This document shows positions 1-12,300 of a stretch of DNA of 60,000 nucleotides, in pieces. The stretch is taken from contig NMRA01000005.1 of NCBI GenBank assembly GCA_002633005.1, forward strand, positions 1,667,048 to 1,727,047. The letters are read 5' to 3'. The DNA is from Phoronis australis (taxonomy: Eukaryota > Phoronida > Phoronidae). Numbering within the stretch: position 1 is the first letter of the stretch; each line of letters starts with the position of its first letter. A program made the translations under genes and the position numbers. Under the pieces are notes generated by a model. The model ran no database searches. It saw only the letters and a list, made by a program, of their open reading frames with translations, and was not told the origin of the DNA.

Positions 1-197
1 AAGCAAAGTCAAGCATCCGGTAAATCGGAACAAAAAGCAGACACAATGTATTCTTGGTTCTTTGCGTATACCCCAGTGAGACACACTGGATAATATCATC
101 AGCGTGGGGTATAATTTTGAAAAAATAAAAAACATCCGGTGAATTGAAGTAAAGACCCAATCTCCATACACCCTCATGAGACACAAAGCACTATTAC

Positions 198-396
198 CAG
201 AAAGTTGTCGGTGCAGTTGCCCATCCTCTGACCCCTGGCTCTGACGGAGACTCTCTATTTCTGCTGACTGCTGCTTGACCGTTTCAAGGGCCTCGTCCCT
301 GGCCGTGGTCACGCTGCTAACACTAGCTTGAAGACTTTCCACCTGGGCTCTGAACCCAGTCTCAGCTGTTGAATAACGTTCTACTTCATCTGACAA
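198..396 (-). CDS. TRIP11: TRIP11 coding exon 9 (coiled coil)
   Basis: Sixty-six codons plus one base. It begins LSDEVERYSTAETGFRAQVE and is helical and charged to its end (GQLHRQLSG). The acceptor is GTTGCAG and the donor GTAATA. The next exon is to the left of the window; nothing recognisable remains in 1-197. Confidence 0.87.
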
Positions 397-3300
397 CTGC
401 AACAATCAACAGTATTCCTGTTTCACTATACACTGTTAACTTAGTCTCAACTGACAACCAAAAGCCAAACTGACTACTGAATACTCATCAGTAATCCCAT
501 ACAGGGGTCCCCGGATTTTGAGAACCAGTTCGATGCCCGTTATTCAGTGGAGAAAACTGGTTTTCAAAATGTGCCAACCCTGTTAGTGACTTTTACTGAA
601 TACTCTTACATGACTTCACAACATTTAGTCCTCTTTGCCTGAGCACAGTTGTATGTACGGTGTAATAAGTACAGATGCCAAGTCAAGGGAAATAAACAAC
701 AATTATAACAATAACATCCTGGTTTCAATTGTGTGCATTTGTGTCTTGTATGTCTGATTGTGTATTATAACCAGACCCAACGCCTCTCATACTTGACTTG
801 CAGCTTGAGATTGGTCCACCTTCACACAGAAACAGGTCACAATTCAAACTCCATTGATTTTATACATAATAACTAAAATAATCATAAAAATGATTAACCC
901 AGAGAAATATGATTTTTAAGTTTTAAAAAATGGCATTATCAATCTACATGTGACACTTTAGACAGACATTAGGAGTTATGAACAATTCTGACTCAAAGAT
1001 CGCTCCTTTTCTTGGATGATTTGGGAGTGCTACTTTTTCTTCTAAATATACTGAGGCCATGTGACTTGAAAGTGAGAACAACAAGAAAAAAATAGAGACT
1101 GATTTAGTATAATACCTCTAAAAGAAAAATTCATCAATGCAAAATGTTCATACTTTGCAAGACTCAATCTAACAAAACCCCAAGTAGCATTACCATGACA
1201 ACAAAAGGACGGTCACTTTGTTTCACATATTTCTGTTCATGATAACAATATGTTTCACGATACTTTTTTGTCACATTTCTGAAAACTGTTCCACGAACAA
1301 ATATGGTCATATTGACTACTTAAACAATTCGTGGACAACACACCTTGACACAGCTGTTTATTGTGCTCTAGCCGGCAAATCAATATTAAAAATTATACAC
1401 AGTCGGGGCCCATATCAATATCACATCCCTCTGGTAATGCATATGCGTGACTACATTGATGAATGAATGAATACCATGACTTCATTCATAAACTTGCATA
1501 CAGCCTGTACAAGGATCACAGACAAGAACAAATGGCAGCTAATTTCACAATCACTTTTTGTGAAAGGGTTAAATTGACCAATCACAATCTAGTCACTTGC
1601 CGGAAAAAAATTCAATCAAGATAACACTGAAAGCTAATAGTTATATGGAATATAATATTTGTAATGCATACTCTAAAATTCGATATATCTGGCCATGGCC
1701 TTATGTTTGGAAGCGCTGCCTTTTTACATTTTCTCCCTAAACAAAATTTATATGTACTAAAAGATCATATTTGTTTTTCAAACATGCTGTTTTGTTTTTA
1801 TTATTCATTCAAGTTTTAGTCAATAAATACTGGATCAATTTTTGACAGTATTTATCATTGTACTTCAGGATCATAGGCAGACAACAAAAGAAGATTACAA
1901 CTGACCTGCCAGCATTTTGAGAACCACTTTTCTCCACTGAATAACGGGCATCAAACTGGTACTCAAAATGCGGGCACTTTATATCAGACTAATGCTAGTG
2001 ATCTTAGATCCAAAGAAAAGGTATGGCCAAATATTCCAATATAAGGCTATGGCTCAGAAATACATTTTTTTCCTATAAATGAGAGATTATCCTGACCTAT
2101 AATTGACTGTACGAACAAAGTAACCTAGAGGGTAGTTTCCATCACGGACATGAAGACATTTATAAAACATTCAGGTGCGGCAGAACACTCTACTTAATAA
2201 TTCATATGTAATATTCGATACTTTTCACAAGCAATCAACAGAGCATTATAAAATAGCGAAGCTTTTACAAATCGTGACATTTTACGAAGTACTGTCGGAG
2301 CCCACGCACTTCAAGGAAATATCTAGCAAGAATTCCACACCAAACAATCAATAAATCATGGGCTGATCTAATCAATGTTCAATTTATCTGTTGAAAGTAA
2401 TACCTGTTCAACAAATCCAAGATCAATGATAGTGTGTTATTATTTGACAAGACCAGTGTTTGATATCATGCCGACATTGTTTTACACACACCACAAATAT
2501 GACAAACTTCCTTTTGTACTGCTGTGAAACGATCACTTCTCAAGAGCAGGTGACAGACGAACACAGAAACAGAAACTGTACTTTCTTTTAACATTTACCT
2601 CATGCATTATTGTAAATTTGCACCCATTTCAGACAAAAAGAATTGCCAAAATTACATTTTTTTGTTTTTTGAAGTCTCCTAACATCGTTATGAATGCTCA
2701 CATTTTTTTCAAAATACTTTCCCTTGGTAGCTATAGTACAGAACTTGAACATGGCAAAGCATTGATTTGATGTTACATATCTTTTATTAAAAAAAGTGTC
2801 TTGAATTGATGAGATTTTACCGAATGGAGCTTCTCAAGAAACTGTTTTTACCGAAAACATTTATTTAAGAGACAAACAATGTGCATCACTCAATTCATAG
2901 ACAGCTTCAAAGTAGTCAAAAGTTATTGAGAACGCAATTACGTGACTGCAAAGTGTAACCTACAATTAAACAAATGACCAACTACATGTGTCACTCAAAG
3001 AATATTGCTACAAGTTGTCAGAATACAATTAAATTTCTAAGGACATTCTCTAGGACTCCAAAGCTTATCCGGGAAAACAGTCACAGTTCAAACAGATTTG
3101 ATTGAACGTTTACATCATAAATCAACGTTTTCTTAAAGACCAAATATTCTTCAGAAGTTCTAAATTACTAACTTGGTGAAAAATTCTGAGAAAAAGAAAC
3201 TCAAATTTCATTTATCCATTTTTAGCCATTCACTTCAGATCACCCGCATAACCCACATCTAAAGACAGAGGATCCACCAAAGACAAATACCTTAGAACAA

Positions 3301-6300
3301 ATTCACCAAGACTTTTTGTCAGTTGGAGATGAGTAGTTAATCCCAATTTCAACAGACAGACAGACAGACAGACATTCATCTCTGCGCCATAATTAAAACT
3401 GAATGTGATACCTTCAACTTAGCAGCCTGAAGTGCTTCCAGCTGTCGGCCCAATATCGTGAGTTCTTTACTCTTCTCGCGAAGTTCTTGCTGCAGTTTTT
3501 CGATCTCATCCTTCCCATTGTCATGTGGACCAGCCAGCCGGACAGAGCCATGTCCTTCGCCATCTGATGTCTGTGCTGAGACTGAAAAGGTATAAGAGCA
3601 CCATTCAGACATCTGTTGCATGGACTAGTCTAATACAGGAGACAGGGGTGACAGGTTTACCTGCACCAACTCCACTGCAACTGCATAGGCTATACACGAG
3701 CATAACACCAAATTACCAACAATGTAAAGTGTCAAACAGTGTAATATACAAATTCTATAACAAGTATGATGAAATATTAATAGTTTATTCAACTATCACA
3801 GTTATTTCATCCCTAAAGTTTCATGTGAATGGCAAGATGCAATTACACAAATGAATATAAAAAATAATACGTCAAGTTACATAAAATTTCACTTTTTTCT
3901 TAGGAAATGTTGACCGCAGTGTGACATTCCAAGATGGAGACCTTAGACAGATTGCGTGTCTCAGATGAATACTTGTAAAACTGACACTACAATCACCTTA
4001 TGTTAGACTTTTTTAAAAGAGCTGTCTTGTAAGAGGTAAAATATAGTTGAATTATTAGAACAATCTCACCAGGCATATATACCTATGGTCTTACTAGTCT
4101 CAATTACACACACTCACACAAACCATATGTCAATAAAAGCTGACAGACACACACTGGCACAGATTTACATAGAGGGATTGTCTAACATCATTTGACCCAT
4201 AATTACTACACTTCTGTCAGTAGAATGGACAGCTCAATAACTATTGCAGCAGAAAAAAAAAACAAATCGAGGTCCATCCTTACGCATGCCTGCAGTAGGA
4301 TAAACTTGGCTACAAAATGTAATGTACATTAAAATTAAAACTTCAAGAAATAATCCTGTGAAGTGCGTTATGAAATTTTGAAATAACTGCAGAGTAAAAC
4401 CACTTGGTGTTATCACACGTTACTAGCTATGCTATATGAAAGAATCCCAATGAAGGAGTCCAAAAAACATGAACCAAAACAATCGAACACTGCATGGGGC
4501 TTGTAATAAAATTTGAGCTGAACAGAGCCTGCTGAACATAGAGACCAAACATTTTGAGCATTTCATCCCCCCTTCACCCACACAAACTGACTCATTATGT
4601 GAACATGCCATGGGATTAAATACTAAGCAAAGCGCTAAATGGGTTATTCTATAGAATTATATGGGGCTAAGATTTTATACAAACACCATCTATTCACACT
4701 TGCAATAGATGAATTCAACTTTCATTGTTTAGACCACTGACATAATACCACTTGACTTAGCAAGCAATGAAATTACTACAAGGCTTTCATTAGTCTAACA
4801 GTCAACAAAGTTAGACTGGTTGGAATGTTGGAGTAATTAAGCACATACTAATAACATAAACCTAGGAATGTCATATTTTTTCTTGTATCCATCCATATCC
4901 AGCCATACCCTAAATACTTAAATCTGGCCAAATTGTTCCACATGCTCATGGTGATTTGTGACCCAGATATTTTGTGTCAAGTACGAAAAGTGTTCTGTCC
5001 AGGGCGAGGCTTGAACCTACGACTCCTTGCAAACCATGTACATCGCTCTAGTACACACAGAGCGTGGAAATCTAATCAGACTAAGTTCCAGTCATTTTAC
5101 CTAAGATGGTGACCAACAAATTGAATGTTGACCAGATTAACAAAATAAATATTAACACACAACATTTCCACCTCTGTTCATATTTATATATTGCTATACA
5201 TGTCCAAGTAAGCAAACTTGCTCATGTTATCTGAACGTACCGCGATTAGTTGAGCGTTCATTGTATTAAAACTGATGACAATAATGCAGATAAAACAAGT
5301 AAATTGCGATCATAAAGTTATGCACTCAACAGGCCATTATATCATTCTCTCAGAATCGAACCAATGTGGCAGCATTATAAGACCTCATCAAATTTTCATT
5401 TGATGAAGTATAACGAACTCTTGCTCAGTCATTTTCAATAGTCGACTGATAGTAATGGTTTGTCAAGAGGGAGGAAGCATGGACACCTATAGAACCCATG
5501 TAAATGGAATGGGCAACTAGAATACAATATAAGCATGGACACCTATAGAACCCATGTAAATGGAATGGGCAACTAGAATACAATATAGGTTATCCTACAT
5601 TTCAACATAACACTGATCGCTTTCCGAGTTTAAAATTTGGTTGACGGTGAAGTATTATGACACTGTATTGTGTAGTAGTCTTCATTCCTTTACATACATA
5701 TTGATCTGTGGAACCGATAACGCTAAGTTATGCCTATCAAAAGATGCCGTATCTGGGTTAATAAATCTATCTAATCAATCTCAACACATACATGCATGTA
5801 ATTAAGGATGATGGTAAGTTCATATAACGACACTTGAAACAAAAGAGCTTCAAGTAACAGGATAGTGTTTCATATTCGTGAGATCCTCAGTTATTGAAAA
5901 TGAATTTCTGACGACGTGACTCCATGAGGTGAAAGAAATCGTAGGTTTGTAGTATGCAAATTACACCCAAATAAGTACTCAGGGTAAATGGAAACATTAT
6001 CGCCAGTGATTAATGTGATGCAATATGCATAATTTTCCAAATACTGGTTCCAGATGCAATACACTAAAAGATTCTTTATACTTCAGCTAAAACATGACAA
6101 AACGACATAAAATCCGTACCAGTAATGAGCCACTCCCGGGCAAACAATCAATTTCCTTTGCTCAATTGTACTAACCTGTCATTACTAGAGGTGAACAATA
6201 AGATCAGATTGAATATCTAAATTCAATACAGCTGTCTGAGGTCTTGAGGCTGTATTTCATGCTAGACTAACACCCAAAGCTATGTTTCATAAACAATAAT

Positions 6301-9300
6301 TGGAAACGAAAACTAATCAATCGACCGTTGATAATTTTTGACAGTCCCAACACGAAGAGGTTAAAAAAAGCCGAAGTCTAATGTAAAGTTTGACAATGCT
6401 TAATTATGAAATAAAAAGATTATTTGGCAAACATGCATTTATTAAACATATAACTATACAAACTGCAAACTAACTTCAATTCATTGCATTTTCGCTGCGC
6501 AACCAAAAACTTTTGATCTCAATGCAATGAACCAAATTTGGTTTGCAACCTTTGAAGTCACGTACTCTGCAAATTAGACTAATGGTAGGAGACCAAGTCT
6601 AAGAATTGTACCTGAGAAAAAGGTCACTCAAAACAAAGGTAAAGAGACATACATGGCTGAATATTGCATCAATTGAGACTTCCACTAAGCAACAGCTACT
6701 GATCACAAAGTATCACAACTCTTACCACTGGCCAGCCAATGAGAAGACTTCTTCAATTCTGTGCAAAATGCCTAACTGTGTCTCCATACACTACCACAGG
6801 TTCTTTTCATTAAGCCAACAGTCTTCCCCAAAACTACTTCAGGTGAGGTAGAAGTACCTTCTAATACAGCAAGGTGGCAGCACGAGTCCTTTGGACAGAC
6901 TAATTTGTTACTGACTCCCCTTCTTATCAGGAAATGATAGTGAAGAATGAGTCTAAACAGCCGAGTCCAAACAAATCTTACCTAGTTGCTGTTCTAACTC
7001 GGTGATGCGCTCATTCACCTCCCCAATCTGCTGTTTGTGCGCCCTCTTCAGGGCACTGATCTTCTGCGCATGGACATCCTGCAGGGCTGCTAGTTCCTTC
7101 TGACTGTCATCAACCTCCTGATTCAACCTGAGTTTCAAGTCCTAAAATGAGCGGGAAATCACAAGCTTTGGGCAATAGATAACAAGCAGCCAGTTACACA
7201 ACACACCTACCGAAACAGCTTAAGATATCACTCTAGATTTCTCGGAAATAAAAAATTGAGATTACAACAACATATATCGATAGCTATGGGTTGCTTTCTG
7301 GAGCAAATAAATCAAACACAGTGATGATGCATGCTTGTAGGAGATATGATTTATTTGCTCCAAAAAGGAATATCTAGTTGTCATCTACTTTCATGTCTGA
7401 TACTGAAGTCAATGAATAGCGTTAACTAATAATGGCGATACAGCCCTCTCAATATAAATACTATGAAAACAAAAAATACTACCACAAAGGTCACCATAAA
7501 CCACCCTGTACAGACAGTAATGATCAGAATGATGTATCCTCATTGTTACCAGTTGATCAACTGGACTGCAAACTTTACACAGCACTACAAAACATGCTGA
7601 CTACGAGTACGGTAAATAGACACTGGTATGCACAGTGCCTGTTCGTCAACGTCGTCACATTGCCTCACTCAAATGACATACATAGGTACCAATGGGAACT
7701 TCTTGGCACTAAATCAGAGGTTGCAAATTAACTCAGCTCAGCAAATCTCAGCTGTACATTTGAAAAGACACTTCGGATATCAAGGTCCAAATAGTCTCAG
7801 ACAGGATGTGCCACTCAGAATGGTCACTTTTTCATGACCAGTTTCCCTGTAAAGGGGTACCTTTTCCCACAAAATTCCAAACAAAAGCGCACAACTTCAG
7901 ATTAAATGTCTTAAGATTTATTTTTCAAAACTCTACAAAAGGTCCCTCTTCCCACAACAAAAGTCGACCAATCCCGCGAAGTCGACCGATCCCGCAAAGG
8001 ATGTGCTCATTTGGCATCTCTTCTAGAACTGCTTCGTACCGGACGGCCTTAAAAAGGACAGTTGTCCAAGAATCTCAACAACAAGGTTAAACAAAGCTTC
8101 GAATTAATCTCTACAAAATGGTAGGGTTTCTCAAACAAAGCCCAATGTGAAGGTAACTATTTAATGGAGGCTCACAACAAACGGCTCGCTCTTTTCGAGT
8201 CCATCCTCTACATTTTCGAGTTGCAACCCCCCTCAACAATATAGTTGAGTGTCCCCAAAGAGCAAAATATAGACCATAATTTACTACTCTCCTTGAACAG
8301 CCATATGCTGCACTAACCAGATTAGATGGCAAGTCACCACCTTAACTTGCTTCGAGTGCATCTTGTCCTAGATCAACTGATTATGGCTTTACTGCATCCA
8401 GCGATAACATTTAAATGATAAGATCAAAAAAGTTGTCTGAATCATTTACCAATAACTGCACAAGCCAATTGCCTGCAATTGCTTCTTTCTACTTGCTACT
8501 TCTGTCCATCCAGGCATTTGGGCATTAGTCACTTACAGGGGTCCCAAGTTTTGACAACCAGCAACAGAGGGCGCATCCGGTGGTGAATCAAGTCCGTGAG
8601 ATATGGAAGAAAGGGCTGTACACTTTCCACATCAAGGTGTAGTTCTTTGGTTTCAAAAGAGATCTTTACTCAATATTTTCATCACTTGAATGGAACCCAG
8701 ACACATAAGAGTCTCAATTTGATGCCCATTATTCAGAGAAGAAAACTGGCTCCAAAATGTGGGGGCCCTGTGAGTGACTATTACCAGCATTTGTGCCAAA
8801 AATGTTGACCAGCCACAAGCTATGCCATCTTGAAAAGATACGATGCGTTGTCACACTGGTGATGAGTTGTGCCAGGTAATTGTTACTTCGAGATGACACT
8901 AATGGATGATCATGTTGCATATGGAGAAAACGGATAGTTCCGATAAAACGGATAGTTCTGATAAAACTAGTCAGGCCACACCCACCACAGTTACAAGTAC
9001 ACACTGAATATAGCGGAAGTCTTTTACAAGCATAAGACAGCAGCAATTTTCCAATGATGAATGCTTGATATTTCACTGAAACTGTTATGATATGGACACA
9101 CCAAAATGGGAGAAACAAAATAACTGTTGCACACTTCAGTTTATCTCTGAAGCCAGGCCTTTGAACCAAATTAGACCAATGACATGTCAAGTTGGCAGAT
9201 GTCAGATCGACTCAAACTTTGACTAATGTGTATGTCAGGTCCCGATTCAAATTCTGACCAACGAAATCAGTCCCCAATTAAAACGGACACAATAGGTATA

Positions 9301-12300
9301 AGATGGTCCAGTAAGCCATTTCATTGCACAGATGTAGAGTTATGCTAGGAAACCTACCTCCGTGCAATTTGACAGCATTTGAAATTTTATAGTCTAGACT
9401 GGTGGTCTAGTTTTCAGAATAAGAAAGAGTCTTGAGTTTTTGACTAGGTCACATTTCCATTAAAACATACGCATTGTCACACACATATGTTCCACAAGTT
9501 TAAAACTTGATTTACATAAAATACTATAAGATAATAAAATAAAAAATATTTGTGAAATGTTACAAAGGTGATTTCCTTTCATTTTGTGCTTGTTTATTCA
9601 GACGTTTATCCAGTCTACTACATACTTTTATCAATTCAGCAACGAGCACTAACTTGTTCATTCTGCGTATATCATTTAATTGATTGTGCACTGCAAATGT
9701 CCAAAAAATTCCATAAAAACATCTTTACCATATCATTCACGATCCAAAACTTGAGGGACAAAAATGGCGGACTACCGTTGCGTTCACATATTCGTGTGCC
9801 CTGACTGGCTAGAATGATTAGCTTGATTGACATGTCGGAACTACCCACTATTCAGGAGACAACTTAACATGTGAACACCATCGAACACAACACACACTTG
9901 AGGCCAAACTGTCTACATAATACCCCAGCTGCCCGTTCTCCCGATAAACCAACACCAAGAGCAAACTTATGCCATGTTTGTCAAAAACAAACACTGGCTA
10001 AGTGCTGCTAATGTCTGTTTTTCTCCGGCTTTACACTGACTGACCTCGCCCAACTCAGATTACTCTTTCAACATGGACTTGCTGTTGAGCTAAGAAAATA
10101 CAAGTCAAGGAGGTTAGACGATCTTTCCTTCTTTTCAATAACCTCAGCAACACCAGAACTATATCATGGCAACAACTGAATACAAAAAGTACCTATTCCA
10201 GAAAACACTTAACATAAGAAACGCGAGATCTTACATTCACGAACTTGTGCTAATGAATAAAGGCTCATTTTAATACCTGAATAGACTTAGAAAAGGAAAT
10301 AGTTCATCAGCATGAGGGTATATGAGGGTTAGCAGCCCTGAGTGACTACCTGAATGCATACACTTCTACAGGTAGGAGCGTTGTCACACTGGTACCCCTT
10401 AGTAAATTTTAAGTCACCAACAGATGTAGTGCTTGTCGACAAAGTGACCTTCAGAATGGATTCTTTCGTAACACAAGGCTTCAAGAGAGTCTAACTAACA
10501 CATATGAAATTAAATTTCTCACTATCTTCGATTTTGTTGGTAATAGACAGCAAATAGAAGTAGCAGTTTCACACATGACTTATGGAGAGATTAACTGCAG
10601 ATAACAATACACCATTGATTCAAGAGTAGTGTCAGTGATCTCCAATCAGGAAAGGTACACAACAACTGAAGATAAGTGCAATTATCAGAGTTTCGGTCCA
10701 TGATACACTCACTTAACGCGCAGGTGATGTCCCACTTTACCTGGATGAATTATGACTGTCTGCAGGCGGTGTTAAAAGTGACTGGGCGAGGATTACCATT
10801 ACCACCGCCAATGGAAATCCTATAGTTTACACATGAATTGATTCTACATGTCCCACGATATCAAATATTGATAAAGAATCTATAGCAAATACTCAACGTG
10901 ATCTTAAGAACATCACTACAGACGAGCCGGACAAGATGGTCTACAGTGGGACAAGATGGTCTACAGAGAACCAAATGGCACTCATGAAGAAAATTGAATC
11001 CTTCACTGAAATAATGATGATACAAGGAGAATGGTTGAACCACACTGAAATACAATACTTATATCAGAGATGAATTATCATAATTCCTTTGTATAATGTC
11101 AATATGTTGCCACGCCTGACTAATGACTTGGCAGAGACTAATTTCGCATTTAAACAGCTGTTCTCATGGAAGATGAAACAGCTTACAAACCTAACACAGG
11201 TGAAGACTTCAGCCAACACTGACTCTGCTACAAAGCTGCCTCACAAACTGTGGAACACTGAGTCACCAAGACTCCACAGGTGAGCTGCTGTAGACTAATC
11301 TTGCCTATGAAACTTGGCAAATGTAGGTTGGCTTATCAGTAAAAACCACCAATTAATCAGTCCTCGGGCTTCCCTGTTGAAGCCCACAAGTTGGACTTTG
11401 GTTATTATGATAAAAAATCGAGCATTTCAAAAGTAATTTATAAAGACAGCATGAAGGGAGTTGAGTAAATAGCGCCAAATAAAGGAGGGACGGTGCAGAT
11501 ATGATATTACACGGTCTCCCGGCGACGCATAATGGCTGACAGGAACTTCAAAGCAATTACTTACTAAGACATTCGATGGATCGTTCCTCTCATAGGGACA
11601 ACTGATGTGCGTCTGTATAGACACCCCACGCGGCACATTACATCTGTGTGCTACCGCAGCAGTTGACCCTATGCAGTAGCCTAGACGCTGGGCAGCACCG
11701 CCATTTTGGTCCAGTACAATCTGCACACTATACTTATCAGCGACACAACGTAACCTGCATTTGGCAGCCGTCACATGATGTCTAAGGTCAACACCATACT
11801 GTTCACTTAGTTGTTCGAGTCTAGAAAGCCACTCAACATGAACTGGCATGATCTATGAGGTGTTCATCATGGCAGACAGGATTTAGACCACACAAGCTGT
11901 TCGTTCACATGTGATAACTAATTCTGATATAGTTTTAAATTATACTAATAATATCCCTAATCCGACAACACAATCAATAGGCATGTGCATGAATATCACA
12001 TCCAATCACAACATCGTAAACCATCAATCTTTTAATGTTTAGAGGCAACACCAACACTTTGTACATTATGTTAATATTCACCGAATTTGTCATGTCTGAG
12101 CGTGCCATATGGACAACATTATTCACACGAAAAACGTTCAGGAAAACAAATGTCGTGAACATTGACTAAATCTTACCACCGAACCACAAATAGCAGTTTA
12201 GTTAATTTCTTTCAACAGCACACAGATATTAGATTTCAAAGTTGCTTGTACAACAGGTGAAATTTAATGACGGTCACGTAAAAAATTCATGCAGAGCATA

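Larger units (their letters stand above)
397..3411 (-). other. TRIP11 intron 8
   Basis: This 3.0-kb AT-rich intron holds two copies of a short CAGGGGTCC-type inverted-repeat element (487-593 and about 1902-1977), an old MITE copy (2611-2822) and a (CAGA)n microsatellite (3352-3374). No further exon is apparent. Confidence 0.7.
3582..6981 (-). other. TRIP11 intron 7
   Basis: The 3.4-kb intron contains a tRNA-like repeat fragment (about 4998-5060) and a perfect 56-bp tandem duplication (5475-5586). The rest is unique-looking AT-rich DNA with no exon signal. Confidence 0.7.

Noticed and set aside
8729-9190. Minus-strand ORF of 153 codons
   Set aside because: It overlaps the right arm of a MITE, has no recognisable motif or plausible splice pattern, and its composition is that of translated intron.
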